NCBI RefSeq assembly: GCF_008630065.1
Contig: NZ_VWPL01000007.1
Coordinates: forward strand, 1-64,000
Length of the DNA stretch: 64,000 nt
Direction: 5' to 3'
DNA from: Blastochloris sulfoviridis
GTDB lineage: Bacteria; Pseudomonadota; Alphaproteobacteria; Rhizobiales; Xanthobacteraceae
Shown: positions 35,117 through 44,557 of the stretch, piece after piece
How positions within the stretch are numbered: the first letter of the stretch is position 1
How the letters are laid out: each line of letters begins with the position of its first letter
Notes under the pieces: model-generated
Database searches by the model: none
What the model saw: only the letters and a program-made list of their open reading frames with translations
What the model was told of the DNA's origin: nothing
Position numbers and translations under genes: made by a program

Positions 35117-35980
35117 TCACGCGCACGCCACCACCTTCTGGCACTGCATGCCGAGCCCCTGGATGCCGAGCGAGATGACGTCGCCGGGCCGCAGATATTT
35201 CGGCGGCTTCTTGGCCATGCCGACGCCGGGCGGCGTGCCGGTGGTGATGACGTCGCCGGGCTCCAGCACCATGAAGTGGCTGATGTGGGAGATCAGCGCC
35301 GCGACGCCGAACACCATGGTGCGGGTCGAGCCGGTCTGCATGCGCTCGCCATTGACGTCGAGCCACATGTCGAGGTTCTGCACGTCCTTGATCTCGTCGG
35401 GGGTGACGAGCCACGGCCCGAGCGGGCCGAAGGTCTCGCAGCCCTTGCCCTTCATCCACTGGCCCGACCGCTCGGTCTGGAAGCTGCGCTCGGAGACGTC
35501 GTTGCAGATGCAGAAGCCGGCGACGAACTTCAGCGCGTCCTTCTCGTCGACGTAGCGCGCCTTGGCGCCGATGACGACGGCGAGCTCGACCTCCCAGTCG
35601 GTCTTCTTGGAGTCCTTGGGGATCATCACGTCGTCGTCGGGGCCGTTGATGCAGGAGGGCGCCTTGTTGAACAGGATCGGCTCCTTCGGCACCTCGGCGT
35701 GCGTCTCGGCGGCGTGGTCGGCATAGTTCAGCCCGACGCCGATGAAGTTGCGGGTGCCGCCGACGCAGGCGCCGATGCGCGCGCGGCTCGACACCTTGGG
35801 CAGCTTCTCCGGATTGACCTTTCGGAGCTTGGCGAGGTTGCGCGGCGCCAGCGCCGCCCCGGCGAGATCCGCCACGCCCGTCAGATCCTCCAGCACGCCG
35901 GAGAGATCGCGGATGGTGCCGTCGGGCGCGACAAGACCAGGCTTCTCGCGGCCGCGCGGGCCGTGGCGGCAGAGCTTCAT
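35117..35980 (-). CDS. fumarylacetoacetate hydrolase (FAH) family protein
   Basis: A 287-residue metal-dependent enzyme cleaving or hydrating 2-keto or beta-diketo acids in aromatic or sugar-acid breakdown. The motifs are IGVGLNYADHAAET, PILFNKAPSCINGPDDDV, the metal-binding WEVELAVVIG (E-x-E) and FCICNDVSERSFQ (Asp), then GDVITTGTPPGVG. The ATG at 35980 fits the usual family start (MKLCRHGPRGREKPGLV). No pathway genes adjoin it, so the substrate is open (2-hydroxyhepta-2,4-diene-dioate isomerase-like is a common annotation). Confidence 0.88.
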   Translation of the reverse strand: MKLCRHGPRGREKPGLVAPDGTIRDLSGVLEDLTGVADLAGAALAPRNLAKLRKVNPEKLPKVSSRARIGACVGGTRNFIGVGLNYADHAAETHAEVPKEPILFNKAPSCINGPDDDVMIPKDSKKTDWEVELAVVIGAKARYVDEKDALKFVAGFCICNDVSERSFQTERSGQWMKGKGCETFGPLGPWLVTPDEIKDVQNLDMWLDVNGERMQTGSTRTMVFGVAALISHISHFMVLEPGDVITTGTPPGVGMAKKPPKYLRPGDVISLGIQGLGMQCQKVVACA

Positions 35981-36248
35981 GATGGGAACCAAGTCGTTGA
36001 GGGCGGCGGGGCCGCGAGCAGCCCGATCTTGCGTCGCCCATCCCGGGCGTGCAAGTTCGAGCCGAGGAAGGCGTGACAATTCGGTCGCATCTGTTGCTCT
36101 GATGCAACGTTCCGGGCCAAGCATTCTATTTGCGCGCCGACGGCGGCGGACTGCTGCGATGCAGCGGCGTCATAATTCCGTGATGTGAGTCACGCTATGT
36201 GTCCGCAGATCAGGCTCCGGCGACGGAGCACGGGGTGCGTGAGACACC

Positions 36249-37058
36249 ATGGCAGACGCGCGGCACTTCCGGTCGCTGTTCATCTCCGATGTCCATCTCG
36301 GGACCAAGGGATGCCAGGCGGACCTGCTTCTCGATTTCATCCGCCACCACGATGCCGACACCATCTACCTGGTCGGCGACATCATCGATGGCTGGCGGCT
36401 GCGCGGCGGCTGGTACTGGCCGCAGGCGCACAATGACGTCGTCCAGAAGCTGCTGCGCAAGGGGCGCAAGGGCGCCCGCATCATCTATTTGCCGGGCAAC
36501 CACGACGAGTTCCTGCGCGACTATTACGGCACGCATTTCGGCGGCATCGAGGTGCAGGAGACCGCGATCCACGAGACGGCCGACGGCAAGCGCTATCTGG
36601 TCATCCATGGCGACGTGTTCGACATGGTGGTGCGGCACGCCCGCTGGCTCGCCCTGCTCGGCGACTGGGCCTATGTCTTCGCACTCGGTGTCAACACCTA
36701 TGTCAACCGCGTGCGCCGCCTGTTCGGCCTCAATTATTGGTCGCTGTCGCAGTGGGCGAAGCTGAAGGTCAAGAACGCGGTCAACTACATCGGCGAGTTC
36801 GAGACCACGCTGGCCGGCGAGGCCGAGCGCCATCAGGTCGACGGCGTGATCTGCGGTCATATCCACCATGCGGCGATCACCGACCAGCATGGCACGCACT
36901 ACATCAATTGCGGCGACTGGGTCGAAAGCTGCACGGCGGTGGCCGAGCATGCGGATGGCCGGTTCGAGATCATCACCTGGACGACGCGGGCGGAGGCGTC
37001 GGCCGAGCCGGACGAGGAAGCCGAGACCGATGCGGCGCCGGCGCGGGCTGCCGCCTAG
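36249..37058 (+). CDS. LpxH-like metallophosphoesterase (UDP-2,3-diacylglucosamine diphosphatase family)
   Basis: A 269-residue two-metal phosphoesterase. The site is LFISDVHLGTKG, VGDIIDGWRL, LPGNHDEFLRDYYG, VIHGDVFDMVV and ICGHIHHAAITDQHGTHYINCGDWVESC. It resembles LpxH-like proteins that in many alphaproteobacteria lie beside a GT4 glycosyltransferase, as here. Its role may be in lipid A or in a glycolipid; true LpxH/LpxI assignment is not proven. The last 25 residues are an acidic Ala-rich tail. It is followed by a 260-base gap containing a 15-base tandem repeat. Confidence 0.85.
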   Translation: MADARHFRSLFISDVHLGTKGCQADLLLDFIRHHDADTIYLVGDIIDGWRLRGGWYWPQAHNDVVQKLLRKGRKGARIIYLPGNHDEFLRDYYGTHFGGIEVQETAIHETADGKRYLVIHGDVFDMVVRHARWLALLGDWAYVFALGVNTYVNRVRRLFGLNYWSLSQWAKLKVKNAVNYIGEFETTLAGEAERHQVDGVICGHIHHAAITDQHGTHYINCGDWVESCTAVAEHADGRFEIITWTTRAEASAEPDEEAETDAAPARAAA

Positions 37059-37102
37059 TGTCCTGCCCGGTCGTGTCTTGCCCGGTGGTGTCCTGCCCGG
37101 TC
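37058..37102. repeat. three tandem 15-base repeats
   Basis: The unit GTGTCCTGCCCGGTC occurs three times in a row with one or two changes, beginning with the last base of the phosphoesterase stop codon. There is no spacer, so it is not a CRISPR array. The rest of the gap before the glycosyltransferase shows no gene. Confidence 0.8.
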
Positions 37103-37318
37103 GGATGCAGCAGGCCGAAGGCCGCAGCCGACCGGATGAGCTGCGGCACCAACGAAGGACGCCAGTGCACGGTTGCGATCTGCGTGTGCATCGTCTGATT
37201 GGTTTCGTGCCCGCGCCTGCGGCGCACGCGGACCGGAATGACGCAGGCGCATCGGGTTGACCACGGCATCGGCGTCAGCCACACCGGAGCCGGCGAGTCG
37301 GATGCGAGGGGCGGCCCG

Positions 37319-38347
37319 ATGAAGATCTTGGTTGCGACGGATGCGTGGCAACCGCAGCGCAACGGCGTCGTTCGGGCCCTCCAACAGACCAGCGCCGCCG
37401 CAGCCCGGTTGGGCGTCACCTTCGAGTTCCTGACACCGCAGGAATTCTCCACGGTTCCGCTGCCCTTCTATCCCGAGATCCCGTTGTCCTTGGCGCGGCC
37501 GTCGTCGGTGGCGCGGCGCATCCGGGACTCGGGCGCCGACCACGTCCACGTCACCACCGAGGGGCCGCTCGGCTTTCTCGCCCGCGCCGCCTGCCTGGAG
37601 GCGGGACGGCCGTTCACCACCAGCTATCTCACCAAGTTTCCCGAATACATCGCCGCCCGCGCCCCGGTGCCGCAGGGCCTCACCTATGCCGCGCTGCGCT
37701 GGTTCCACAATGCCGGCGGCGGGGTGATGGTGGTCACCGCGAGCTTCGAGCGCGACCTGCAGGCGCGCGGCTTCCGCAATGTCATGCGCTGGACCCGCGG
37801 CGTCGACGCCGATCTGTTCCGGCCGCGCCCCGGCGCCGACCTCGGCCTCAAGCGCCCGGTGTTCCTCTATGTCGGGCGCGTCGCGGTCGAGAAGAACGTC
37901 GAGGCCTTCCTCGATCTCGATCTGCCGGGCTCGAAGCTGGTGGTGGGCGACGGGCCCTCGCGCACGGCGCTGGAGCGGCGCTATCCCGAGGTGAGGTTCG
38001 TCGGCGCCAAGGACGGCGAGGAGCTGGCGGCGCACTATGCCTGCGCCGACGTGCTGGTGTTCCCGAGCCGCACCGACGTGTTCGGCAATGTCATGCTGGA
38101 GGCCCTGGCCGCCGGGGTTCCGGTCGCCGCCTTTCCGGTGCCCGGTCCGCTCGACGCCATCGGCGACGCGCCGGTCGGCGTGCTGGACGAGGATCTGCGG
38201 CGCGCCTGCCTCGCGGCGCTGGACATCCCGCGCCAGCGCTGCCGCGACTATGCGCTGGCCCATAGCTGGGAGGCCAGCGCCCGGCTGTTCATCGGCAATG
38301 TCGAGAAGGTGGCCGGCCGGAACGGCCGGATCGCCGCGCCGGCGTGA
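37319..38347 (+). CDS. GT4-family glycosyltransferase, probable glycolipid synthase
   Basis: A 342-residue GT-B enzyme. N-terminal MKILVATDAWQPQRNGVVRAL is the family start, and the sugar-nucleotide site is LYVGRVAVEKNVEAFLDLDLPG with the E-x7-E region LVFPSRTDVFGNVMLEALAAGVPVAAF. As I recall, an Agrobacterium homologue makes glucosyl- or glucuronosyl-diacylglycerol, and the adjacent LpxH-like phosphoesterase fits a lipid role, but this is inference. GAGGGG lies before the ATG at 37319. It ends three bases from the convergent GT2 gene. Confidence 0.85.
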   Translation: MKILVATDAWQPQRNGVVRALQQTSAAAARLGVTFEFLTPQEFSTVPLPFYPEIPLSLARPSSVARRIRDSGADHVHVTTEGPLGFLARAACLEAGRPFTTSYLTKFPEYIAARAPVPQGLTYAALRWFHNAGGGVMVVTASFERDLQARGFRNVMRWTRGVDADLFRPRPGADLGLKRPVFLYVGRVAVEKNVEAFLDLDLPGSKLVVGDGPSRTALERRYPEVRFVGAKDGEELAAHYACADVLVFPSRTDVFGNVMLEALAAGVPVAAFPVPGPLDAIGDAPVGVLDEDLRRACLAALDIPRQRCRDYALAHSWEASARLFIGNVEKVAGRNGRIAAPA

Positions 38348-38350
38348 TAT

Positions 38351-40276
38351 TTAGCCGGCTTTTTGGGCCAGCGCGTCGTCGCCGATCCGGCGCTTGTCGC
38401 GCGTGCGTGCCTCCTGCGGCGCGGGCTTGGTTCGCACCGAGGTCAGGGCGAAGCCGTGCTCGGTCTTTTCCCAGCGGAACGGATCGACGGCGAGCTGCCA
38501 GGCCGCCCGCCACGCCGCGGCCGACAGCAGCAGCCAATAGACCGGCATGGTGGCGGCCACCCAGCCGATGGACAGAAGCCGCCGCCGCGCCAGCCCGGCC
38601 AGCACCAGCGCCGCCGAGGTGAGATAGCCGAACGTCAAGGTGGCGACGGCGAGCCCGGTGAGCACGACGCCGATTGCGTCGCTGGCGGCGGCGCCCCCCC
38701 GGGCCGCCTGCAGCGCCAGCACCAGCACGAACAGCGGGTGCACCAGCGCCGACAGCACGCTGCCGCCGATCATCAGCTGGAAGGCGAGAAAGCCGGTGAG
38801 GCCCAGCTCGCCGAGCAGCCGGCGCGGCTGGCGCATGTGCACCAGCCAGGTCTGCATCCAGCCCTTGAACCAGCGGGTGCGCTGCTTGAGCCAGGCCGGC
38901 AGGCGGCGCGGCGCCTCCTCCCAGGTGGTCGAGGCGATCAGCCCGGTCTGCCAGCCGAACCGCGCCAGCCGGATGCCGAGGTCGGCATCCTCGGTGACGT
39001 TGAACGCATCCCAGCCGCCGATCCGCCGCAGCACGTCGGCCCGGAAATGGTTGGACGTGCCGCCGAGCGGCACGGGCAGGCGATGGGCGCTGACCATCGG
39101 CAGCAGCACGTCGAACTGGCCGGCGTATTCGCCGGCAAACAAACGGGTGAGCCAGCCGTCGCGCGCATTGTCGATCGCCAGCCGCGCCTGCACGCAGGCG
39201 AGCGCCGGCCCGCCTTTGCGGAACGCCGCCACGGCCTGGCGCAACTGGCCGGGCTCCGGCCGGTCCTCGGCGTCGTAGACCACGAGATGCTCGCCGCGGG
39301 CGAACGGCAGCGCGGCGTTGAGCGCCTTGGGCTTGGTGCGCGGGCCCGGCGCCGGCGACACCACCACCCGGACGTGCGGCGGCGCGCCCGCCGCCTCGAT
39401 CGCGGCCAGGGTCTCGTCGTCGTCGGCCTCGACCGCCAGCAGGATGTCGAGCTTCTCGGGCGGATAGTCGAGGGCGCCGAGGGCGCCGAGCAGCGGCGCC
39501 ACCATTGCCGCCTCGTGATAGAGCGGCACGACGATGGTGTAGCGCGGCAGGTCGCAGTCGGGACAGGCGAGGCGGGGCGCTCGCGCATCGTCCGGGTGCA
39601 TCAGCGCTACGCCGCGCAGCGCGATCCAGCCGAGGAAGACGAACGACAGCAGGATCTGCACGACGGCTTCGGCCACGCCCGCCGCCGTCAGCGCGGCAAG
39701 AATGATCCCGCCGCCGATCGCCGCCGGCAGATATCGCCGCCGCCGGCGGACCGCCGCCGACAGGTCCGGTGCGCGTCGCTTGAGGTCGAAGGCCGCGGCC
39801 TCCGCCAGCCGCCGGCCGGCGCGCCGCAGCACATAGGCTTCGAGCCGGGCGGGCGAGGTCAGGCACAGGGTGGTCCCGGTGGCGGGCAGCGCGCGCGCCA
39901 GCCGCACCAGGTCGCGGATGCGCCGCCCCTGCGGCGCGGCGGCGATCAGCAGGCCGGACGGTGTGCGCCGGATCGCCACGAACCCGGCGGCCAGCGCCTG
40001 CGGCCGCGGCGCCAGGTCGTCGGGGCGGTCGTCCGCGCCGTCGAGCGCCGCGAAGTGCAGGCCGAGCCAGGCGGCGAGCCGCCGCATATAGGCGTCGCGC
40101 CCGATGATGCCGGCGCCGACCAGCGCCTCGTCGCCGCCGACGCCGATGCGCTCGGCGCGGGCTGCGGCATCGAACAGCGTGGCGAGCGGCAGCGTGCCGA
40201 TCATCGGCACGAGCTCGACCGGCAGGCCGGCCAGCCGTGCCTGCCGAGGCCACGCCCCTGAATTTTCCGCCGACAC
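38351..40276 (-). CDS. GT2 glycosyltransferase with N-terminal secretion-ATPase-like (MshEN-type) domain
   Basis: A 641-residue membrane glycosyltransferase. Residues 25-170 resemble the N-terminal domain of type II secretion/MshE ATPases (ERIGVGGDEALVGAGIIGRDAYMRRLAAWLGLHFAALD). Two helices follow, then the GT2 catalytic core: TIVVPLYHEAAMVAPLL, VYDAEDRPEPGQL (DxD-like), FNVTEDADLGIRLA and the QRTRWFKGWMQTW motif of processive synthases, ending in about five more helices. A polysaccharide product and c-di-GMP control through the N-terminal domain are inferences. The GTG at 40276 is assumed; an ATG at 40204 is the alternative. Confidence 0.82.
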   Translation of the reverse strand: MSAENSGAWPRQARLAGLPVELVPMIGTLPLATLFDAAARAERIGVGGDEALVGAGIIGRDAYMRRLAAWLGLHFAALDGADDRPDDLAPRPQALAAGFVAIRRTPSGLLIAAAPQGRRIRDLVRLARALPATGTTLCLTSPARLEAYVLRRAGRRLAEAAAFDLKRRAPDLSAAVRRRRRYLPAAIGGGIILAALTAAGVAEAVVQILLSFVFLGWIALRGVALMHPDDARAPRLACPDCDLPRYTIVVPLYHEAAMVAPLLGALGALDYPPEKLDILLAVEADDDETLAAIEAAGAPPHVRVVVSPAPGPRTKPKALNAALPFARGEHLVVYDAEDRPEPGQLRQAVAAFRKGGPALACVQARLAIDNARDGWLTRLFAGEYAGQFDVLLPMVSAHRLPVPLGGTSNHFRADVLRRIGGWDAFNVTEDADLGIRLARFGWQTGLIASTTWEEAPRRLPAWLKQRTRWFKGWMQTWLVHMRQPRRLLGELGLTGFLAFQLMIGGSVLSALVHPLFVLVLALQAARGGAAASDAIGVVLTGLAVATLTFGYLTSAALVLAGLARRRLLSIGWVAATMPVYWLLLSAAAWRAAWQLAVDPFRWEKTEHGFALTSVRTKPAPQEARTRDKRRIGDDALAQKAG

Positions 40277-40327
40277 CGCGCCCCCGCCCGCTTGCGCCTG
40301 CCACAATCGTCTGTAAGCGTGCGGCCG

Positions 40328-41245
40328 ATGGAAACTGCGGATAAACGCGGAGCGCGTAAGTTGATCTTGATGCGAGTCCTGCGCGCAGCCGGCGTCTGCG
40401 TGGCGGCGATGCTGGTGGGATCGGCGCTGTTGGGGTCGGCCCTGGCCGGTCCGGCCGCGCCGGCGGTTGCGGCGGACACCGGCGTGCGCGTGCCGAGCTT
40501 CTGGGATCCCAAGCACCGGCCGGAAAAGCCCGAGCTCGGGCGATTGGCGCTGATCCGCTTCCTCACCGAGGAGGATTATCCGCCCTTCAACTTCAAGGGC
40601 GCGGACGGCACGCCCACCGGCTTCAATGTCGATCTCGCCCGCGCCATCTGCGAGGAGCTGAAGGTCGCCTGCACCGTGCAGATGCGCCGCTTCGACACGC
40701 TGCTCGATGCGCTGAACGACAACCGTGGCGATGCGGTCATCGCCTCGCTCGCCATCACCGCGCAGACCCGGGCGCGGGCCGATTTCACCGACCGCTACTA
40801 TCGCTCGCCGGCCCGCTTCGTCGCCCGCACCGATTTCGACCTCACCGACATCCGGCCCGAAACCATCACCGGCCGCGCCGTGGCGGTGGTCGCCGGCACC
40901 GCGCACGAGGCCTATCTGCGGGCGTTCTTCGCCGAGACCAGCCTCAAGACCTTCCCCAGCTTCGATGCCGCCAAGGAGGCGCTGAAGGCGCGGCAGGTCG
41001 ATCTCCTGTTCGGCGACGGCATCGCGCTGGCGTTCTGGCTCAATGGCAGCGACTCGGCCAATTGCTGCGCCTTCCGCGGCGGGCCGTTCCTGGAGAGCCG
41101 CTATTTCGGCGAGGGCGTCGGCATCGCCGTGCGCTCGGGCAACGAGGCGCTGCGGCGCGCCTTCGACTGGGCGCTGCAGAAGCTGTGGGAGAAGGGGGTC
41201 TATACCGACCTCTATCTGCGCTACTTCCCGATCGGCTACTTCTGA
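40328..41245 (+). CDS. ABC transporter solute-binding protein, family 3 (amino-acid type)
   Basis: A 305-residue periplasmic protein. A signal peptide (MRVLRAAGVCVAAMLVGSALLGSALA) starts at residue 15 from the chosen ATG, so the ATG at 40370 may be the true start. The mature part shows the family-3 pattern: LIRFLTEEDYPPFNFKGADGTPTGFNVDLARAICEELKVACTVQ, ASLAITAQTRARADFTDRYYRSPARFV and the terminal KGVYTDLYLRYFP. It likely binds polar amino acids or a related solute. No permease or ATPase genes adjoin it, so it may be an orphan or a sensor. Confidence 0.85.
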   Translation: METADKRGARKLILMRVLRAAGVCVAAMLVGSALLGSALAGPAAPAVAADTGVRVPSFWDPKHRPEKPELGRLALIRFLTEEDYPPFNFKGADGTPTGFNVDLARAICEELKVACTVQMRRFDTLLDALNDNRGDAVIASLAITAQTRARADFTDRYYRSPARFVARTDFDLTDIRPETITGRAVAVVAGTAHEAYLRAFFAETSLKTFPSFDAAKEALKARQVDLLFGDGIALAFWLNGSDSANCCAFRGGPFLESRYFGEGVGIAVRSGNEALRRAFDWALQKLWEKGVYTDLYLRYFPIGYF

Positions 41246-41296
41246 GCGCGCGGACCGCTCCCAGGGCCGCGTCTTCCCTGGCAACGGTTGTTTCGT

Positions 41297-41333
41297 TTCC
41301 GGCATCCCGAAGGGATCGCCCGGAAACCGTCCG
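41297..41333. repeat. short C-family repeat
   Basis: GTTTCCGGCATCCCGAAGGG pairs with ATCGCCCGGAAACCG. It is a central-stem-less copy in the gap between the binding-protein gene and lysS. Confidence 0.6.
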
Positions 41334-41391
41334 ATTGACGCCTTGAGCCCTGCGGGATTTATCTCCCGCGCGCCATCATCCGAGATTTGTC

Positions 41392-43035
41392 ATGACCACC
41401 GACACCGCCGCCCTCAGGGCGCTCGCCGAATCCTCCACCGCCTGGCCGTTCGAGGAGGCCAAGAAGGTGGTCGAGCGGCTGAAGCGGCGGCCGAAGACAG
41501 ACGGCGAGGCCGTGCTGTTCGAGACCGGCTACGGCCCCTCCGGCCTGCCGCACATCGGCACCTTCGGCGAGGTGGCGCGCACCACCATGGTGCGCCACGC
41601 CTTCCGCGTGCTCACCGAGGACCGGGTGCCGACGCGGCTGATCGCCTTCTCCGACGACATGGACGGCCTGCGCAAGGTGCCCGACAACATCCCGAACAAG
41701 GATCTGGTGGCGACCGCGCTCGGCAAGCCGCTGACCCAGGTGCCCGACCCGTTCGGCACCCACCCCTCGTTCGGCGCCCACAACAATGCCCGCCTGCGCG
41801 CCTTCCTCGACGCCTTCGGCTTCGACTACGAGTTCGTCTCGGCCACCGATTGCTACACGTCGGGCCGGTTCGACAAGACGCTGCTCACCGTGCTGGCGCG
41901 CTTCGACGAGGTGATGGCCATCATGCTGCCCTCGCTGCGCGAGGAGCGGGCGCAGAGCTATTCGCCATTCCTGCCGATCTGCCCGCGCACCAAGGTGGTG
42001 CTGCAGGTGCCGATCGTCGCGCGCGACGTGGCGGCCGGCACCATCGCCTACGACGACCCCGAGACGGGCGAGCGCGTCACGGTGCCGGTCACCGGCGGGC
42101 ACTGCAAGCTGCAATGGAAGCCGGACTGGGCGATGCGCTGGACCGCCTTCGGCATCGACTACGAGATGGCCGGCAAGGACCTCATCGACTCGGTCAAGCT
42201 GTCGGGCGAGATCTGCAAGGCGCTCGGCGGCACGCCGCCGGAAGGCTTCAATTACGAGCTGTTCCTCGACGAGAAGGGCCAGAAGATCTCGAAGTCCAAG
42301 GGCAACGGCCTCACCATCGAGGAGTGGCTCGCCTATGCCAGCCCGGAGAGCCTGGCGCTCTACATGTTCCAGCAGCCGAAAACCGCCAAGCGGCTCTATT
42401 TCGACGTCATCCCCAAGACGGTGGACGACTATCTGACCTTCCTCGACAAGTATCCCGGCCAGGACGACAAGACCAGGCTCGCCAACCCGGTGTGGCACAT
42501 CCATTCCGGCGCGCCGCCGAAGATGGCCGTGCCGATCTCGTTCTCGATGCTGCTGAACCTCGCATCAGTGTCGCACGCCGAGGACAAGGCGGTGCTGTGG
42601 GGCTTCATCCAGCGCTACGCGCCGGGCTCGGGGCCGGAGAGCCACCCCAAGCTCGACGAGCTGGTCGGCTACGCGGTACGCTACTACCACGACTTCGTCA
42701 AGCCGTCGAAGCGCTTCGCGGTGGCGGACGAGGTGGAGCGCGAGGCGCTGGCCGCCCTGCGCGCCGCGCTGGCCGAACTGCCGCCCGAAACGTCGGCCGA
42801 GGACATCCAGGTCAAGGTCTACGACATCGGCCGCGCCATTCCGCGCTACCACGACCTCAAGGCCAAGGGCGCGACGCCGGAGCGCCCCGGCGTGTCGCAG
42901 GAATGGTTCGCCGCCATCTACCGCCTGCTGCTCGGCCAGGAGAAGGGGCCGCGCTTCGGCTCGTTCGTGGCGATCTACGGCCTGCCCGAGACCGTGGCGC
43001 TGATCGACAAGGCGCTGGCGGGCGAACTGGGCTGA
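41392..43035 (+). CDS. lysS: lysyl-tRNA synthetase, class I
   Basis: LysRS attaches lysine to tRNA-Lys. The 547-residue protein is the class I (archaeal-type, also called LysK) form usual in alphaproteobacteria, not the class II form of E. coli. The ATP-site signatures are [10 protein letters not shown] near residue 51 (HIGH box) and [16 protein letters not shown] near residue 298 (KMSKS box). Length fits. The next gene, folC, begins 168 bases on. Confidence 0.95.
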   Translation: MTTDTAALRALAESSTAWPFEEAKKVVERLKRRPKTDGEAVLFETGYGPSGLPHIGTFGEVARTTMVRHAFRVLTEDRVPTRLIAFSDDMDGLRKVPDNIPNKDLVATALGKPLTQVPDPFGTHPSFGAHNNARLRAFLDAFGFDYEFVSATDCYTSGRFDKTLLTVLARFDEVMAIMLPSLREERAQSYSPFLPICPRTKVVLQVPIVARDVAAGTIAYDDPETGERVTVPVTGGHCKLQWKPDWAMRWTAFGIDYEMAGKDLIDSVKLSGEICKALGGTPPEGFNYELFLDEKGQKISKSKGNGLTIEEWLAYASPESLALYMFQQPKTAKRLYFDVIPKTVDDYLTFLDKYPGQDDKTRLANPVWHIHSGAPPKMAVPISFSMLLNLASVSHAEDKAVLWGFIQRYAPGSGPESHPKLDELVGYAVRYYHDFVKPSKRFAVADEVEREALAALRAALAELPPETSAEDIQVKVYDIGRAIPRYHDLKAKGATPERPGVSQEWFAAIYRLLLGQEKGPRFGSFVAIYGLPETVALIDKALAGELG

Positions 43036-43203
43036 GCGGGGAGTGAGGGGCCTTGAGGGGGTACGCCCCCGGCGCGTGGAGGGATCAACCGGAACCGCAT
43101 TGCGGGCGCGCTTGCGCACCGGCGCGAACGTCCCGATATGGGCGCTGGGCGGATCTGGGCCGCCGCTGCATGGGGCGAACGAGAGCCGCCCGCGGAGACC
43201 GAC

Positions 43204-44517
43204 GTGACCGCTTTCGACGCTGTGCTCGGCCGGCTGAGCGCCCTGCACCCCAAGACCATCGACCTGTCGCTGCAGCGCATCGACCGCCTTCTGGCGCGGC
43301 TCGGCGATCCGCAGCGCAGCCTGCCGCCGGTCATCCACGTCGCCGGCACCAACGGCAAGGGGTCGACCATCGCCTTCCTGCGGGCGATTCTCGAGGCGGC
43401 CGGCCGGCGGGTGCACGTCTACACCTCGCCGCACCTCGTGCGCTTCAACGAGCGCTTCCGGCTGGGGCAGGCCGGCGGTGGCCGCCTCGTTTCCGACGAC
43501 GAGCTGGAGTCGGTGCTGGGCGAGCTCGAACGCGCCAACGCCGGCCAGCCGATCACCGTGTTCGAGATCATCACCGCGGCGGGCTTCGTGCTGTTCGCGC
43601 GCCACCCGGCCGACGTGGTGCTGCTGGAAGTCGGCATGGGCGGCCGCTACGACGCCACCAATGTGATCGAACGGCCGGCGGTCAGCGTCATCACCCCGGT
43701 CTCGCTCGACCATGTCGACTATCTCGGCACGACGATCGAGGAGATCGCCCGGGAGAAGGCCGGCATCCTCAAGCGCCGCGTGCCGGCGGTGGTCGCCCGC
43801 CAGCCGCTCGATGCGCTGGAGGTGATCGAGCGGCAGGCGGCGCGCCTCGCCGCGCCGCTGTTCGTCTCGGGCGAGCAATGGCACGCCCATGAGGAGGGCG
43901 GCCGGCTGGTGTTCCAGGACGAGGACGGGCTGCTCGACCTGCCGCGGCCGCGGCTGATCGGCCGCCACCAGATCGAGAATGCCGGAACGGCCATCGCCGC
44001 GCTGCGGGCGGGGAAGTTCGCGCTGCCGATGTCGGCCTACGAGGCCGGGGTCGCCGCGGCGGACTGGCCGGCGCGGCTGCAGCGGCTGGGGGCCGGCCGG
44101 CTGATTCGTCTCTTGCCGGCGGGCGCCGAGCTGTGGCTCGACGGCGGCCACAATGCCGGCGGCGGCGAGGTGGTCGCGGCCACCCTGGCCGACCTGGAGG
44201 AGCGCGCACCCAAGCCGCTGGCGCTGGTGTGCGGCATGCTCGACACCAAGGAGCCCGAGCCGTTCCTGCGGCATTTCGCCGGCCTCGCGCGGCGCCTCGT
44301 GGCGGTGCCGGTGCCGGGCCATGAGCGCGGGCGCCCGCCCGGGACGCTGGTCGAGGCGGCCGGCGACCTTGGCTTCGAGGCCGACGCGGCCGAGAATGTC
44401 GAGGCGGCGCTAGCGCGTCTCGCGACAGCCTTCGAGGACGCGCCGCGGGTGCTGGTCACCGGCTCGCTCTATCTGGCCGGCGACGTGCTGGCGCGCGACG
44501 GCACTTTTCCCACTTGA
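43204..44517 (+). CDS. folC: bifunctional folylpolyglutamate/dihydrofolate synthase FolC
   Basis: FolC makes dihydrofolate from dihydropteroate and adds further glutamates. The 437-residue protein has the ATP P-loop VIHVAGTNGKGSTIAFLRAIL, VYTSPHLVRFNERF, the metal and ligand region VFEIITAAGFVLFARHPADVVLLEVGMGGRYDATNVI, ISPVSLDHVDYLG-type (here ITPVSLDHVDYLG) and DGGHNAGG. I chose the GTG at 43204 because GGAG lies six bases upstream and the resulting length is normal; an ATG at 43138 would add 22 low-complexity residues. Confidence 0.93.
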   Translation: MTAFDAVLGRLSALHPKTIDLSLQRIDRLLARLGDPQRSLPPVIHVAGTNGKGSTIAFLRAILEAAGRRVHVYTSPHLVRFNERFRLGQAGGGRLVSDDELESVLGELERANAGQPITVFEIITAAGFVLFARHPADVVLLEVGMGGRYDATNVIERPAVSVITPVSLDHVDYLGTTIEEIAREKAGILKRRVPAVVARQPLDALEVIERQAARLAAPLFVSGEQWHAHEEGGRLVFQDEDGLLDLPRPRLIGRHQIENAGTAIAALRAGKFALPMSAYEAGVAAADWPARLQRLGAGRLIRLLPAGAELWLDGGHNAGGGEVVAATLADLEERAPKPLALVCGMLDTKEPEPFLRHFAGLARRLVAVPVPGHERGRPPGTLVEAAGDLGFEADAAENVEAALARLATAFEDAPRVLVTGSLYLAGDVLARDGTFPT

Positions 44518-44557
44518 TGGGAACACAAGTCTCCGGCCCCTCAGGCCGGAAGCCGTA

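Noticed and set aside
37058-37102. CRISPR-like direct repeats
   Set aside because: The 15-base units are contiguous with no spacers and no cas genes are near.
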